NCBI GenBank assembly: GCA_031398325.1 | Contig: JANNNB010000080.1 | Coordinates: 1-64,000, forward strand | DNA: 64,000 bases | Origin: Sva-07 sp031398325 | Lineage (GTDB): Bacteria > Actinomycetota > Acidimicrobiia > Acidimicrobiales > Ilumatobacteraceae | Reading direction: 5' to 3' | Shown here: piece by piece, positions 8,844 to 18,886 of the stretch | How positions within the stretch are numbered: the stretch's first letter is position 1 | Layout: each line of letters starts with the position of its first letter | Position numbers and translations under genes: made by a program | The notes under the pieces: generated by a model | The model's database searches: none | Seen by the model: the letters and a program-made list of their open reading frames with translations, nothing else | Told to the model about the DNA's origin: nothing

Positions 8844-11570
8844 CTACCGCTCGCCGGACGCAAAACTCTCGAGCGCGATCGAGGGCCTCACACCGAAATC
8901 GGCGAGCACGGCCACACCGCGCTGAGCCAGCCGGCGGGCGCTGGCGGCTCGGCCGCCCGTCACCAGCATCTCGCACAGGTGGATCGTACGGAGCTCGTCC
9001 AGTGGCTCGATCTCGAGTGCGAGATCGAACCAGTGGATCGCCTCGTCCAGATCGTGTCGCGCTTCGGCGTCCGCGCCCACGATGTCGGCCAGGGTCACCA
9101 CACGACGACGGAGCCGTTCGCGGTGCCCGCTCGCCCAATCCTCGTACGCGTCGCCCGGCAGCAGGTCGCCCGTGTAGAGCGCGAGCGCGTGTCGTGCTCG
9201 CCCGACTCGCTCCTCGGCGCTGGCCGTCATCGCCGCGGTCGCAGCATGCTCGAACACCGAGACGTCGACCACGACGTCGTCCGCCAGACGCAGCGTCTCG
9301 GCGTCGCGGAGAACGAGCGGGCCCGCTTGCTGCTTGAGCCGATTCAGGAGATTCCGCAGGCGTGCGCGGCCGGTCGCCACATCGACATCGGGCCAGAGGC
9401 GATCGATCGCCGACTCGGTCGTCATCGAACCAGTGAGGGCGAGCAGCTTGACCAACGTTGCAGGGTGACCGGGCTGCGGCGTCGAGTTGCCCGGCTCCGA
9501 ACCGTCGACGGCGAAACGACCGAGTAGGCGAACGTTCACGGCGGGTGAGTCGGCGCGATCCTCGCCGAGCAGCGAGGACAGCTGGTCGAGCAGCGCGACG
9601 TGATGACGAGGGAGCAGGTCGGGTACCCCGAGCGACGCTGCCACTTGGTTCGCCTCGCCGAGTGCGGAGCGCGCCCCCTCGAAGTCGCCCCGTCGAGCCA
9701 GGGCGACCGCTCTCAACGCGAGCCGTCGCGGTCGGTACACCGGCACCACGCCGGGTGTCTCCTCCATTTCGTCGAGCCTGCGGACGGCTTCGTCCGCGTC
9801 TCCGTGGGTGGCATCGAACCAGACGCGTGCGATGTCGACCGGCTCTCGGAGGCCCGTTGCCTCGGCAACCTCGGCCGCTCGAGCGATCGTCGTCTCGTAT
9901 CCCTCGACGTCGTCGACGAACAGGAACCGCTCGGCGGTCGACGCCAGGAACACCACCTCCTGGCTTTCGGTCAGCCAGGTTCCCCGGTGCCGTTCGACCA
10001 TCTCGATCGCCGTACGGAACCCGCGCCGATCGCGCCGGTGCGATGCCATCCAGGACCGCTGCCACCACCCCATCCCGATCAGCACGTCGTCGCCGGACCG
10101 CTCACCGATCTCGATCGCCTCCGCAGCCGCTGCTTCGGCCTCGACCGAGCGCCCGAGAAAATCGAGCAGGTCGGAGTGATGTGTGAGCCAGTAGGCACGA
10201 ACCCAGTCGCCCGCCGGGAGCAGTGCCAGTCCTTCCTGCATGGCCAGCTCCCCGTCGATGGGCCGACCGGCCATGAACAGGGCCTGGTAGCCGAGGCGTT
10301 CGAGCGCCTCGGATCGGGCGCTCCACGATTGAGTGCGCCGGAAGAGCGCGCACGCCTCCCGGTACCGATCGATCGCCGAGGCCAGCGACGCGGCCGTGCA
10401 CTCGTAGACCTCGGACATCGCGATCACCACGAGCGCCCGAGCGCGGGTGTCCGGCTCGTCCGCTGGGATCTCGGCCAACAGCGCCATGGCATCGGCCGAA
10501 CTCCCGGCGAAATCGCCCGTGCGATTGCGGTGGCGTGCGAGGTCGACCGCGATGGCCCGAGCGAGCGGGCCGGTGTCGGCGACCTCTGACGCCAACTGCA
10601 GCCACGCGCCCCACGAGTCGGTGTCGGCCCGCTCTGCGGCACGGGCCGCCTCATGGAGGAAGGGTGCTGACGCTGCCGCCGGGCGGACGCTCGCGACGAG
10701 TTGACGTAGCCGCCAGGTCTCGAGAGACGCCAGCGTGGTCGACGACACGCCGTCGAACACGCGGACCGTGGCGTCGGAGTCGGCCGCGTCGACCATCAGA
10801 TCGGCAGCCACAGTCACCTCGCCGTGGCCGAGGTACCGTCGTCCGGCGGCGACAAGTTCGTCGATGGAGAGTTCGGGTATGGGCCCCAGGGCCGCTCTCA
10901 CCACCGACGGCACCGACCACCAGCGCCCGACCCGGTGCAGTGGAAGACGGCCCAAGATGTCGGGGGCGACCATCGCATCGTCGACGATCGGAAGTCGCAA
11001 CACGGGTGTCAGCGATGCGATGTCACCGACCGCATCGCGGATCAGGACGTTCGCACCGTTCGCTCCCGACGGCGACCAATGCGGGTCGACGGCGATCCGT
11101 TGAAGTGCCCGATCGATGACCGTCGCCCAACCGGCACTCGCCGTCAGCAGGTCGGCGACGAGGGTGGCGGGTGCCTCCCCACCGAGCTCCGCCGCGAGGT
11201 CGTCGACCGTGAACGACAGATCGGTCCGCCCGATCAGCCGTACATCGCTGCGATGACGGAGCGGTGCAAACGCGTCCGTGCGCCGGCCGGCGATGACCAC
11301 CGGTGCCCGATGGCGCTCGACGGCCGAGACGAGGTCGACGGCCTCCTCGATCGCCACCGCCTCCGCATCGTCGATGAACCATGGTCGGCTCGGGTCGACA
11401 GGAAGCACGATCGACGGTGGATGCGACCGTTGCGGTTCGACGCCATCGAGCGCGTTCACCCAGCGCGCGAGGAGGTCTTCGGCGAGCAGTGTCTTGCCCG
11501 AACCGGCCGGGCCCTCGATGAGCACGATCGCGTCGGAACCCACGAGGTCGACCAGCCGCTCCCGGTGCAC
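8844..11570 (-). CDS. ATPase regulator with TPR and C-terminal SARP/BTAD domains
   Basis: A 908-residue putative transcription regulator. Residues 20-27 (GPAGSGKT) form a Walker A P-loop of a STAND/MalT-like ATPase; residues about 290-650 are helical TPR-like repeats; residues about 678-765 read as a winged-helix OmpR/SARP DNA-binding domain (VRLLGRFAV...ESAIDRLWPD); residues about 770-905 form a bacterial transcriptional activator (BTAD) domain. The order, ATPase first and DNA-binding domain late, differs from classical AfsR/SARP proteins. The gene starts at GTG 11570, divergent from the large PKD surface-protein gene, and could control it; that is inference from position. Confidence 0.85.
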   Translation of the reverse strand: MHRERLVDLVGSDAIVLIEGPAGSGKTLLAEDLLARWVNALDGVEPQRSHPPSIVLPVDPSRPWFIDDAEAVAIEEAVDLVSAVERHRAPVVIAGRRTDAFAPLRHRSDVRLIGRTDLSFTVDDLAAELGGEAPATLVADLLTASAGWATVIDRALQRIAVDPHWSPSGANGANVLIRDAVGDIASLTPVLRLPIVDDAMVAPDILGRLPLHRVGRWWSVPSVVRAALGPIPELSIDELVAAGRRYLGHGEVTVAADLMVDAADSDATVRVFDGVSSTTLASLETWRLRQLVASVRPAAASAPFLHEAARAAERADTDSWGAWLQLASEVADTGPLARAIAVDLARHRNRTGDFAGSSADAMALLAEIPADEPDTRARALVVIAMSEVYECTAASLASAIDRYREACALFRRTQSWSARSEALERLGYQALFMAGRPIDGELAMQEGLALLPAGDWVRAYWLTHHSDLLDFLGRSVEAEAAAAEAIEIGERSGDDVLIGMGWWQRSWMASHRRDRRGFRTAIEMVERHRGTWLTESQEVVFLASTAERFLFVDDVEGYETTIARAAEVAEATGLREPVDIARVWFDATHGDADEAVRRLDEMEETPGVVPVYRPRRLALRAVALARRGDFEGARSALGEANQVAASLGVPDLLPRHHVALLDQLSSLLGEDRADSPAVNVRLLGRFAVDGSEPGNSTPQPGHPATLVKLLALTGSMTTESAIDRLWPDVDVATGRARLRNLLNRLKQQAGPLVLRDAETLRLADDVVVDVSVFEHAATAAMTASAEERVGRARHALALYTGDLLPGDAYEDWASGHRERLRRRVVTLADIVGADAEARHDLDEAIHWFDLALEIEPLDELRTIHLCEMLVTGGRAASARRLAQRGVAVLADFGVRPSIALESFASGER

Positions 11571-11719
11571 CGGCTCAGTGTGTCACGCCCACCACCGGGG
11601 CGCCGCCGACTCCGGAGCCGGGCGAGTCGTCCACCGCTGCGAGCGACCGCGCCACGCGGCGCACCGGCCACCCTGGGCGATCGGACGGTCGACGGACGGC
11701 GTCCAGCGATGCTGTCCCA

Positions 11720-14700
11720 ATGGGCGACAACCAGATCGAGGCGACGAGATCGCGGCGCCGAGCGCTGCTGATGGCGGCGCTGCTCCTCTCGACGATCGCA
11801 ATCGGTGCGGGTGAACGCTCCGTCGCAGCTGAGCCTGCCGGCAAACCTGCACCGTGCATCGAGAACGACCCGAGCCCGTACTGCGTGCGGAACTTCGACC
11901 ATGCGACGGTGGAGGGGCCGACCGCGATCGTGCCGGGCCAGACGGTGACCGTGGTCTTCGCGCCGAGCATTCCGAAGTGTCGACCGCTCCGCGCCGCCGA
12001 GTTCCCTGCGCCATGTTGGAACTTCGCCTCGCTGAGCGCGACACAGGGGCAGGCGGGAGGCGAGCCGCTGATCACACCGGTCACCTGCAACATCGTGGGG
12101 AACCAACCACCGTTCTTCTGTCAGTTCACCGTGCCCACGGGTTCGGCGCCGCCGACGTGGATGAAGTGGAGCGCGAGCGTCAGCTACTTCGAACCCGGTA
12201 CGAACGACTTCCTCCAGGAGATCTACGGCACACCACCGAATCACCAGAACGTCCTCCGCAAGAACGCCCTGGCCGAACAGGCCGTGTACTACGGCACGGT
12301 GTCCGCGGACTTCCGCTACGACATCGATGGGGGCATGGTGTCGTTCCAGTCGAAGTCGACCGACATCCAGAATCGGACGCTGTTCGAGTCGTGGGACTTC
12401 GGCGACGGAACCACCGGCGTCGGCGCCAACCCTGCGCACCGATACACGAGGTCCGGGACCTACCGCGTGACGCTGACGGCGGTCAACACGGACGGCGAAC
12501 AGAACTCGATCACCCGGTCGGTTCAGGTCGTCGCCGAACCCCTCGCCATCGCCGATGTCGTCATCGACCCGTCACCGCTCGAGGTCGGCGAACCGGGCAC
12601 CGTCGGGTTCACGGTCGTCAACTACGGCGACGAACCCGTGACGAACATCGTGCCCGTCGTGACCTTCGACCCCGCAGACAATGTCGCCGTGACCGACGAC
12701 AGCCCGCTCGGCGCCTTCGGTCTCGCGGCCGGCGAATCGAAGGCGATCGAGCTGCCGGTCGACCCGCTCCAAGCGGGCGAGACGTTCGTGCACATCGGCG
12801 CAACGGGTCTGCTCGACGGCGTCGCGACCGACGCGACCTCGGCGTCGCTGGCCTTCGACGTCGCCGGGAACCCGGGCCTGGACATCCAACTCGAAGGCCA
12901 GGTGATCGAGATCGGCAAGTCCTTCACGGTCAGGTTGACGATCACGAACCCGACCGACGACGCGATCGACGGCATCTCCTGGACCGGACCGAACGGGCTC
13001 GTCGTCGAGTCGGGGGACAACCCGGCTGCAGCAGAACCCAACGTGTCGTACGTGAGCGGGCCTGACGCCGCCCTGCCGACGTCCCTCGAACCGGGCGCAT
13101 CAGCCAGCGTGTCCTACGTGTTCAATGCCCCGACCGTGGGTGCCAGCGTGTTCACCTCCACGGCCAACGGAACGGCACGAACCACCGGCGAAGCCGTCAC
13201 GACGGTCCAGGCGATGTCCGTCCTCGCCGTGGCCAACTGGTCCGAGCAGGTACGCGACCAGGTGGCCGTGGAGGGCCTTGTCCAGATCCTCGGTGCGATG
13301 GTCGACGGCCGCGGGCAACTCGCAAACGCGTCGATGAGCCAGGTGATCGCCGCGCTCGGCTTCGATCCCCCGACGCAGTCGGCCCTGAACGGCGCTGCAC
13401 AGGCGGGCATCTCCGACCCCTCCCTCCGCCGGCTCGCCGCAGCGGCCGCCACGTCGGCGCCGACGTCATCCGAGCCCGGCTTCGTCCGCAGCATCACCGA
13501 CTCCTACGTCGAGGGGTTGGCTGAGGGGATGGACGGTTTCGGCAGGAGTGGCGGTGAGACCTTGGCGAACATCTACGCCGCGGTCGAGGACCCCGTCCAA
13601 CGCCGGGCGATCGCAGAAGGACTGTGGTCCTCGGCGAAGCAACTTCCCTCATCCACCCTCGAGAACGCGGGGTACCTCGGGCAGGCATGGCTCGCCGCCC
13701 ACACCGTCGAGGGCTTGCAGACGGTCAGGGAATCGGCCTCGGCGACCACCACCGCCGTCACCTCGGCGATGGGTGAAGCGATCGTCGGGCTCGGACCTGT
13801 CCTCGCCGACTACGGCCGACAGGCGCTGACCAACCCCGCTCAAGCGCGACGTGATCTGGCCAAGTTCTCCGGCTCGCTCATGTGGACCGGGTCGGAAGCG
13901 GGGATGGCTGCCGCCCTTGGTGAAGCGGGGACCGCCGCCGTCGTGAAGCTCGCCGCGCCGGTCGCCCGCACCGGGCTCTCGGTGTTCACGGCAGGCGGAC
14001 GCGTCGAGGAAGCGATCGTCGCCACCACGATGGTCGCCGAGGACGCCGCCGAATCGATGGTCCTGCGACAGGCACAAGCGGCGCAGGTCATGGACAACTA
14101 CCAGGCGCTACCCGAGGGCATGGTGATCGACGTCGCAACGGTCACCGGCAAGGGCGGGCTGCTGGCCGAGGACTCCGCCGGCCTGCAGTCCACCATCAGC
14201 AAGGCGAACGAGAAGTTCGGCACGGAGTTCATGGTGTCGATGCGCACGTCCGAGCCGCTGTCGGTCGGTCTCGACGGCATCGCCAAACCGGAGTTCATCA
14301 AGCCGAAGGCCGTGTCGGTGCTCGACATGATGCTCGGGGCCGACCCCGCGCGCGCCGGCAGGGTGGCGATCTTCAATCCCACACCGCTCGCCGATGCCAC
14401 CATCGCCAACCTAGAAGCAGCGAACCCGGGCTTCGCTGCCAAGTACTTCGATCGACTGACCTCCCAGCAGAAGATCTGGGCTGACTGGAACAAGCCCGGC
14501 AACCCGCTCAGGACGCTCACCGAAGCGGGGGCTCGGTACGCGGATGACGGCGGCATCACAGTCCTCAGCGCCCGCCCGAACGCACCGGTCCCGTACGGGA
14601 TGCAGTACCTCGAACAGTTGACCGAACCGGAGTTCCTGTTGGCGAAAGGCATCGACCCCGCCGACGTGCCCGCCATCCGCGATCAGATCATGCGGTCCAA

Positions 14701-15268
14701 CATCCAGAAGTACAAGGCCGCACCTGTCGCCGTCGACGGCACGAATGGAATGGTGCACATCGACGACGCCGTCGCGAACAAGCCGTACCTCAGCGACGGA
14801 GACATCCAGGCCGTCACCCCCAAGGACGGGGTGTACCCGAGAGGTGTGTCGCGCGGCGAGGTCACCACGTTCTTCAATGCCGAGTTCAAGAAGTTGAAGC
14901 GGTTCCCGTTCCACGGGTGGAGCGACGCAGCGTTCGACCTTCCATCGGACTACTACGCAGCGGCCATTCCGTTCCAGCTCGGCAACGCCAATCCGGCGAC
15001 GGCGATCAATGCTGCGACCAAGGTGGCGGGGCGTTTGGAGTTGTTGGAGAACCTGGCGCGATCGAAAGCCGCTGCGCTCACTGCAGCCGGCGACGGGTAC
15101 GCCGCTGGCAAGATCCTCGACCGACTCGCTGGTCTGGAGAAGTTCAAAGACCCGATCACCGGGCTGTACTCGCCGCGGAAACTGCTCGAGGCGTTCCCGC
15201 CCGGTGAGAAGACCATCAACTTCACGGCTGGCGACATCCGCGTCGGCTACGGCACGGGGGGCAACTGA
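11720..15268 (+). CDS. Very large secreted PKD-domain protein with unassigned C-terminal region
   Basis: A 1182-residue exported protein. After RSRRR a hydrophobic stretch and SVAAEPA indicate a Sec signal peptide cleaved near residue 37. Residues about 195-275 form a PKD domain (SWDFGDGTTGVGANPAHRYT core). Residues about 275-500 are two CARDB/DUF11-like beta-sandwiches. The middle is Ala-rich and helical. The last 360 residues are a separate globular unit with Arg842, Lys861/Lys863 (IKPK), an Asp1026-Gly-Asp1028 pair and His1065-Gly, which faintly recalls the EF/CyaA/ExoY nucleotidyl-cyclase toxins. Its stop overlaps the start of the LPXTG protein (ATGA), indicating translational coupling. 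Function is unknown; a surface or toxin-like role is speculative. Confidence 0.8.
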   Translation: MGDNQIEATRSRRRALLMAALLLSTIAIGAGERSVAAEPAGKPAPCIENDPSPYCVRNFDHATVEGPTAIVPGQTVTVVFAPSIPKCRPLRAAEFPAPCWNFASLSATQGQAGGEPLITPVTCNIVGNQPPFFCQFTVPTGSAPPTWMKWSASVSYFEPGTNDFLQEIYGTPPNHQNVLRKNALAEQAVYYGTVSADFRYDIDGGMVSFQSKSTDIQNRTLFESWDFGDGTTGVGANPAHRYTRSGTYRVTLTAVNTDGEQNSITRSVQVVAEPLAIADVVIDPSPLEVGEPGTVGFTVVNYGDEPVTNIVPVVTFDPADNVAVTDDSPLGAFGLAAGESKAIELPVDPLQAGETFVHIGATGLLDGVATDATSASLAFDVAGNPGLDIQLEGQVIEIGKSFTVRLTITNPTDDAIDGISWTGPNGLVVESGDNPAAAEPNVSYVSGPDAALPTSLEPGASASVSYVFNAPTVGASVFTSTANGTARTTGEAVTTVQAMSVLAVANWSEQVRDQVAVEGLVQILGAMVDGRGQLANASMSQVIAALGFDPPTQSALNGAAQAGISDPSLRRLAAAAATSAPTSSEPGFVRSITDSYVEGLAEGMDGFGRSGGETLANIYAAVEDPVQRRAIAEGLWSSAKQLPSSTLENAGYLGQAWLAAHTVEGLQTVRESASATTTAVTSAMGEAIVGLGPVLADYGRQALTNPAQARRDLAKFSGSLMWTGSEAGMAAALGEAGTAAVVKLAAPVARTGLSVFTAGGRVEEAIVATTMVAEDAAESMVLRQAQAAQVMDNYQALPEGMVIDVATVTGKGGLLAEDSAGLQSTISKANEKFGTEFMVSMRTSEPLSVGLDGIAKPEFIKPKAVSVLDMMLGADPARAGRVAIFNPTPLADATIANLEAANPGFAAKYFDRLTSQQKIWADWNKPGNPLRTLTEAGARYADDGGITVLSARPNAPVPYGMQYLEQLTEPEFLLAKGIDPADVPAIRDQIMRSNIQKYKAAPVAVDGTNGMVHIDDAVANKPYLSDGDIQAVTPKDGVYPRGVSRGEVTTFFNAEFKKLKRFPFHGWSDAAFDLPSDYYAAAIPFQLGNANPATAINAATKVAGRLELLENLARSKAAALTAAGDGYAAGKILDRLAGLEKFKDPITGLYSPRKLLEAFPPGEKTINFTAGDIRVGYGTGGN

Positions 15269-16827
15269 TGACTCGCCTGACCACATTGGTCGCCACCACG
15301 GCGTGCGTCGTGATCGGTTCGATGTCGATCGCTGGCAGGGACGCCCCGACGGCCGCAGCCGCGACACAGATCGACGTCGACTCCACCGCACCGACGGGGG
15401 GCGACTGTGCACTCCCCGATCAGTGCACCCTGGGCGCGGCGATCACGCTCGCCGCGACCGTCGGCGACGTCTCGGTCGCGTTGCCTGCCGGCACGTTCGA
15501 GGTCCCCTCGGCGCTGACCGTGCCGACGAACGGCGTCGAGATCCGCGGTGCCGGGCCCTCGACGATCATCGAAGGGACCGGAGCAGACCGCTTGTTCGAG
15601 GCGACCGGTGGTTCGCTGACGTTCGTCGACGTGACGCTTCGCAACGGGTTCGCCGAGCAGGGAGGGGCCGGTGCGATCTTCGCGACCGACACCGCAGTGA
15701 CGCTCGTCTCGGTGGTCGTGGAGGACAACGGCGCAACCGGCGACGGCGGGGCGATCGGACTCGTCGGAGGCGCGCTGGTCGTCGCCGACTCGACGTTCGT
15801 CCGCAACTATGGCCAGAACGGTGGCGCCGTGTTCACGGCGGACGCAGCGGTGACGATCACCGGTTCCACATTCTCGGACAATGGAGCGTCGCAGTCCGGC
15901 GGCGCAGCGTTCGTCAGCTTCCCTCCCTCGTTCAGCGTCCGCAGCTCTGCATTCACCGCCAACACGGCGATCAAGGACGGCGGTGGGTTCGCGATCGAGG
16001 GTGTCGGAGACAACGGGACGGTCGGCGTGGTCGACGACGTCGACTTCGATGCCAACACCGCGGCCGGGCTGGGCGGGGCGGTCTTCGTGCGCACGTCGCC
16101 GGTGTACAGCAGCGTCGGGCTGACCGTCACGGACTCGTCCTTCACCGGCAACTCGGCCGACGCCGGTGGGGCGCTCGCGCTGAGCGATCCGCCCGTGGCC
16201 GTGTCCAACTCGTCGTTCATGGCCAACAGTGCGCAGGGCAGCGGCGGAGCGATCGTCAGCAACACGGTCCTCACCGTCACGAGTGTCATGTTCGAGCGGA
16301 ACACGTCCGGAGAATCCGGAGGAGCGATCGCATCGAGCGGTGTGTTGTCCGTCGCTGGGTCCGACTTCGTGACCAATCAGGCCAGCGGTTCGGGCGGAGC
16401 ATTCCTGCTGATCGGCGAGCTCCCCACGATCGCCGGCACCTTCAGTGGCAACTCGGCCGACGGGCTCGGGAACGTCGCACTCTGGACCGGACGCAGCGCG
16501 CTCCTGATCGCTGGTGTGCCGTCAGCCGACATCGCTGCGCCGCTCGTGCCCGCCCAGACTGCCGGCCCCACCACGACCACCCCCCTCGTCCCGCCGACGA
16601 CGCCGGGCGGCGGCACGGCTGCCGCCGCTGTGCCCAACGTCGAGACGACGATCCCGCCCACGACGGTTCCGTCCGGGGTGATCGGGGTGCAGCCCGCAGT
16701 TGAAGGCCCCGCGTCATCGGGCACGACTCCACCTCTCGGCGGATCGCTGCCGACCACGGGCAGCGGGATCGGTCCCGTGCTGAAGCTCGGCGCGCGTTGG
16801 CGATCGTCGTCGGAATCGGCCTGTTGA
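15268..16827 (+). CDS. Secreted beta-helix repeat protein with disrupted LPXTG anchor
   Basis: A 519-residue Sec-exported protein (signal peptide to about residue 33, ending AAAATQ). Residues about 35-420 form a right-handed parallel beta-helix of the kind found in pectate-lyase-like and polymorphic outer-surface proteins, with recurring GGA(I/V) and FxxNxA turns (for example SSFTGNSADAGGAL). A Thr/Pro-rich wall-spanning linker follows, then LPTTG. The reading frame then leaves the expected hydrophobic segment and ends in RWRSSSESAC. A complete membrane anchor plus basic tail exists in another frame to 16868. It is likely a sortase substrate in an intact copy. It is coupled by ATGA overlap to the PKD gene. 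Confidence 0.82.
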   Translation: MTRLTTLVATTACVVIGSMSIAGRDAPTAAAATQIDVDSTAPTGGDCALPDQCTLGAAITLAATVGDVSVALPAGTFEVPSALTVPTNGVEIRGAGPSTIIEGTGADRLFEATGGSLTFVDVTLRNGFAEQGGAGAIFATDTAVTLVSVVVEDNGATGDGGAIGLVGGALVVADSTFVRNYGQNGGAVFTADAAVTITGSTFSDNGASQSGGAAFVSFPPSFSVRSSAFTANTAIKDGGGFAIEGVGDNGTVGVVDDVDFDANTAAGLGGAVFVRTSPVYSSVGLTVTDSSFTGNSADAGGALALSDPPVAVSNSSFMANSAQGSGGAIVSNTVLTVTSVMFERNTSGESGGAIASSGVLSVAGSDFVTNQASGSGGAFLLIGELPTIAGTFSGNSADGLGNVALWTGRSALLIAGVPSADIAAPLVPAQTAGPTTTTPLVPPTTPGGGTAAAAVPNVETTIPPTTVPSGVIGVQPAVEGPASSGTTPPLGGSLPTTGSGIGPVLKLGARWRSSSESAC

Positions 16828-16868
16828 TCGTGCGTCGCACCCGGTCGCGGAGAACCGCAGGGACGTAG
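16797..16868 (+). other. Out-of-frame C-terminal anchor of the LPXTG protein
   Basis: In the frame beginning TTG 16797 the DNA reads LAIVVGIGLLIVRR and a basic tail ending at TAG 16866-16868. This is exactly the hydrophobic segment plus positive tail expected after the LPTTG of the preceding gene. Removing two bases from the GCGCGCG run at 16790-16796 would join the frames. It is either a sequencing/assembly error or a real frameshift in a GC dinucleotide run. Confidence 0.75.
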
Positions 16869-16894
16869 CCAGGGGCCAGTCGAGTGAGAGTCGA

Positions 16895-17737
16895 TCAGAA
16901 GCGGCGCGCCACGGCGACTCGGTCGTGGCCGGCGAGGTCCGGGCGGATCTCGACCTCGACGTAGTCGCTGGCACCCAGCAGATCTGCGACGGCCGGGCCC
17001 TGGCTCGAACCGATCTCCAGCACGAGCCAGCCGCCGCGGCGCAGGTGGCGCGGTGCGCCGGCGATCAGGGCGCGGATGTCGTCCAAGCCGTCGCCGCCGG
17101 CAAAGAGCGCTGCCGGCGGCTCCCACTCCGTCACCGAGGTGTCGATGTCGGGCGAGCCGATCTCGACGTAGGGCGGGTTCGACACGATCACGTCGAAGAT
17201 CGCGTCGGGTGGCAGGGCCTCGAACCACGATCCCTGGCCCACTCGAACGTTCCGGCCCGCACGACCGAGCCCGGCGAGGTTCGCACGCGCGAGATCGAGT
17301 GCGTCGGCGCTCGCATCCGTGATCCACACCGTGGTGCCCTCCAGCGGCAGCTCGAACGCCATCGAGAGTCCGATCGCGCCCGATCCGGTCCCGAGGTCGG
17401 CGACCATCCGCTCCGGGTCGAACTCCGTCGCCTTGCCGATCGCGACACCGGCCACGATTTCGGTCTCGGGCCGCGGGATCAGCACCCGCCGGTCGATCGC
17501 CAGTTCGATGTGGCGGAAACTCCACTGGCCGAGCACGTATTGCAGCGGCTCACTGGTCGCCAGCCGCACGAGCATCGCATCGAGATGGGCGACCATCCGC
17601 TCGGTCGGCTCGTCGCCGAGCATCGACGTGAAGTCGTCGCCGTTCTCGGCCGACGCGGCGACCTCGCACAGCCACCTCGCCTGCGATCGATCACCGATCG
17701 TGGTGGCGGTCTCGTCCCACAGCTCACGCCACGTCAC
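16895..17737 (-). CDS. prmC: Release-factor glutamine N5-methyltransferase
   Basis: Methylates the Gln of the GGQ motif of class-I peptide-chain release factors using SAM. The 280-residue product has an N-terminal helical substrate-recognition domain, then a Rossmann methyltransferase domain with the SAM motif ADLGTGSGAIGLS and the catalytic NPPY (SNPPYVE). The LIPRPETE stretch before the SAM domain is diagnostic of PrmC/HemK. It starts at GTG 17737, 7 bp after the prfA stop, so enzyme and substrate are encoded in one operon. In many actinobacteria sua5/tsaC follows; here a surface-protein gene does instead. Confidence 0.96.
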   Translation of the reverse strand: MTWRELWDETATTIGDRSQARWLCEVAASAENGDDFTSMLGDEPTERMVAHLDAMLVRLATSEPLQYVLGQWSFRHIELAIDRRVLIPRPETEIVAGVAIGKATEFDPERMVADLGTGSGAIGLSMAFELPLEGTTVWITDASADALDLARANLAGLGRAGRNVRVGQGSWFEALPPDAIFDVIVSNPPYVEIGSPDIDTSVTEWEPPAALFAGGDGLDDIRALIAGAPRHLRRGGWLVLEIGSSQGPAVADLLGASDYVEVEIRPDLAGHDRVAVARRF

Positions 17738-17744
17738 GTTCGCG

Positions 17745-18824
17745 TCACCCGTCCGAGTTGTCGGAACCCTCGGCCAACAGCCGCGCCCGTTCTTCGGCTG
17801 CGAGCGCGTCGATCACCACCTGCAGATCCCCCGCAAGGATTGCGGCGAGCCGGTACACGGTGAAACCGATCCGGTGATCCGTCACCCGGTTCTCCTTGTA
17901 GTTGTAGGTGCGGATCTTCTCACTGCGACCCCCGCCGCCGGTCTGCGAACGGCGTTCGGCCGAGAGCTCCGCGTTGCGCTCGTGTTCCGCCAGCTCGAAC
18001 AACCGGGCGCGCAGTACGACCATCGCGCGGGCGCGGTTCTGCAACTGTGAGCGTTCGTCCTGCATCGACACCACCAGGCCGCTCGGACGGTGGGTGATGC
18101 GCACCGCCGAGTCGGTCGTGTTGACGCCCTGGCCACCAGGGCCACTCGCCCGGAACACGTCGATGTCGAGGTCACGTTCGTCGATCTGTACGTCGACCTC
18201 GTCGACTTCGGGCAGCACGGTCACGGTCGACGACGATGTGTGGATCCGCCCCTGGCTCTCGGTCGCCGGCACCCGCTGCACACGGTGCGGTCCGCCCTCG
18301 AACTTGAGGTTCCGCCAAGCCGTGTCGCCCTTGACCTCGAACGTGATGTCGTTGAAGCCGCCCATGTCGCTGACCGACGACGACATGACGCTGAGCTTCC
18401 AGCCCTGGTTCAGCGCGTACGCCTGATACATCTCGAACAGATCACGAGCGAACAGGTTGGCCTCCTCGCCCCCTTCCGCACCCCGGATCTCCATGATCAC
18501 GTTCTTGCCGTCGTGCGGGTCGGTCGGCAGCATCAACTCTCGAAGCTCGTCGTCGAGCGCGACCAGTTGGTCGTTCACCGCCGCGATTTCGTCCGACAGC
18601 AGATCGCGCTCGTCACCGACGGCGTCGGGCAGCATCGATCGGGCCGCGTCGGCGTCGGCGGCGCGAGCTTCCCGACGGCGGAAGGTCTCGACCACCGGCC
18701 CGAGTTCCGTATAGCGCTTCGACAACGTCCGGAGCTGATCCGGATCGGCGAGCACCTCCGGATCGGAGAGTTGCGCCTCGAGCGTCTCGTACTCGTCGTT
18801 GATCTGTCGGAGACGGTCGTGCAT
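17745..18824 (-). CDS. prfA: Peptide chain release factor 1
   Basis: Recognises UAA and UAG stop codons and triggers peptide release on the ribosome. The 359-residue product from ATG 18824 has the standard RF1 layout: an N-terminal coiled coil, domain 2 with codon recognition, and the GGQ peptidyl-transferase loop (RASGPGGQGVNTTDSAVR) followed by the THRPSG segment. MEIRGAEGGEEANLFA marks the start of the PCRF domain. The frame stays open upstream of 18824, but that part lacks RF1 features. It is operonic with prmC. Confidence 0.97.
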   Translation of the reverse strand: MHDRLRQINDEYETLEAQLSDPEVLADPDQLRTLSKRYTELGPVVETFRRREARAADADAARSMLPDAVGDERDLLSDEIAAVNDQLVALDDELRELMLPTDPHDGKNVIMEIRGAEGGEEANLFARDLFEMYQAYALNQGWKLSVMSSSVSDMGGFNDITFEVKGDTAWRNLKFEGGPHRVQRVPATESQGRIHTSSSTVTVLPEVDEVDVQIDERDLDIDVFRASGPGGQGVNTTDSAVRITHRPSGLVVSMQDERSQLQNRARAMVVLRARLFELAEHERNAELSAERRSQTGGGGRSEKIRTYNYKENRVTDHRIGFTVYRLAAILAGDLQVVIDALAAEERARLLAEGSDNSDG

Positions 18825-18886
18825 GGCTGGATCGAGGCTACTGATCGCCGCTGCCGGCGATGCGGTGAGGTCGTCGCACCGAACGG

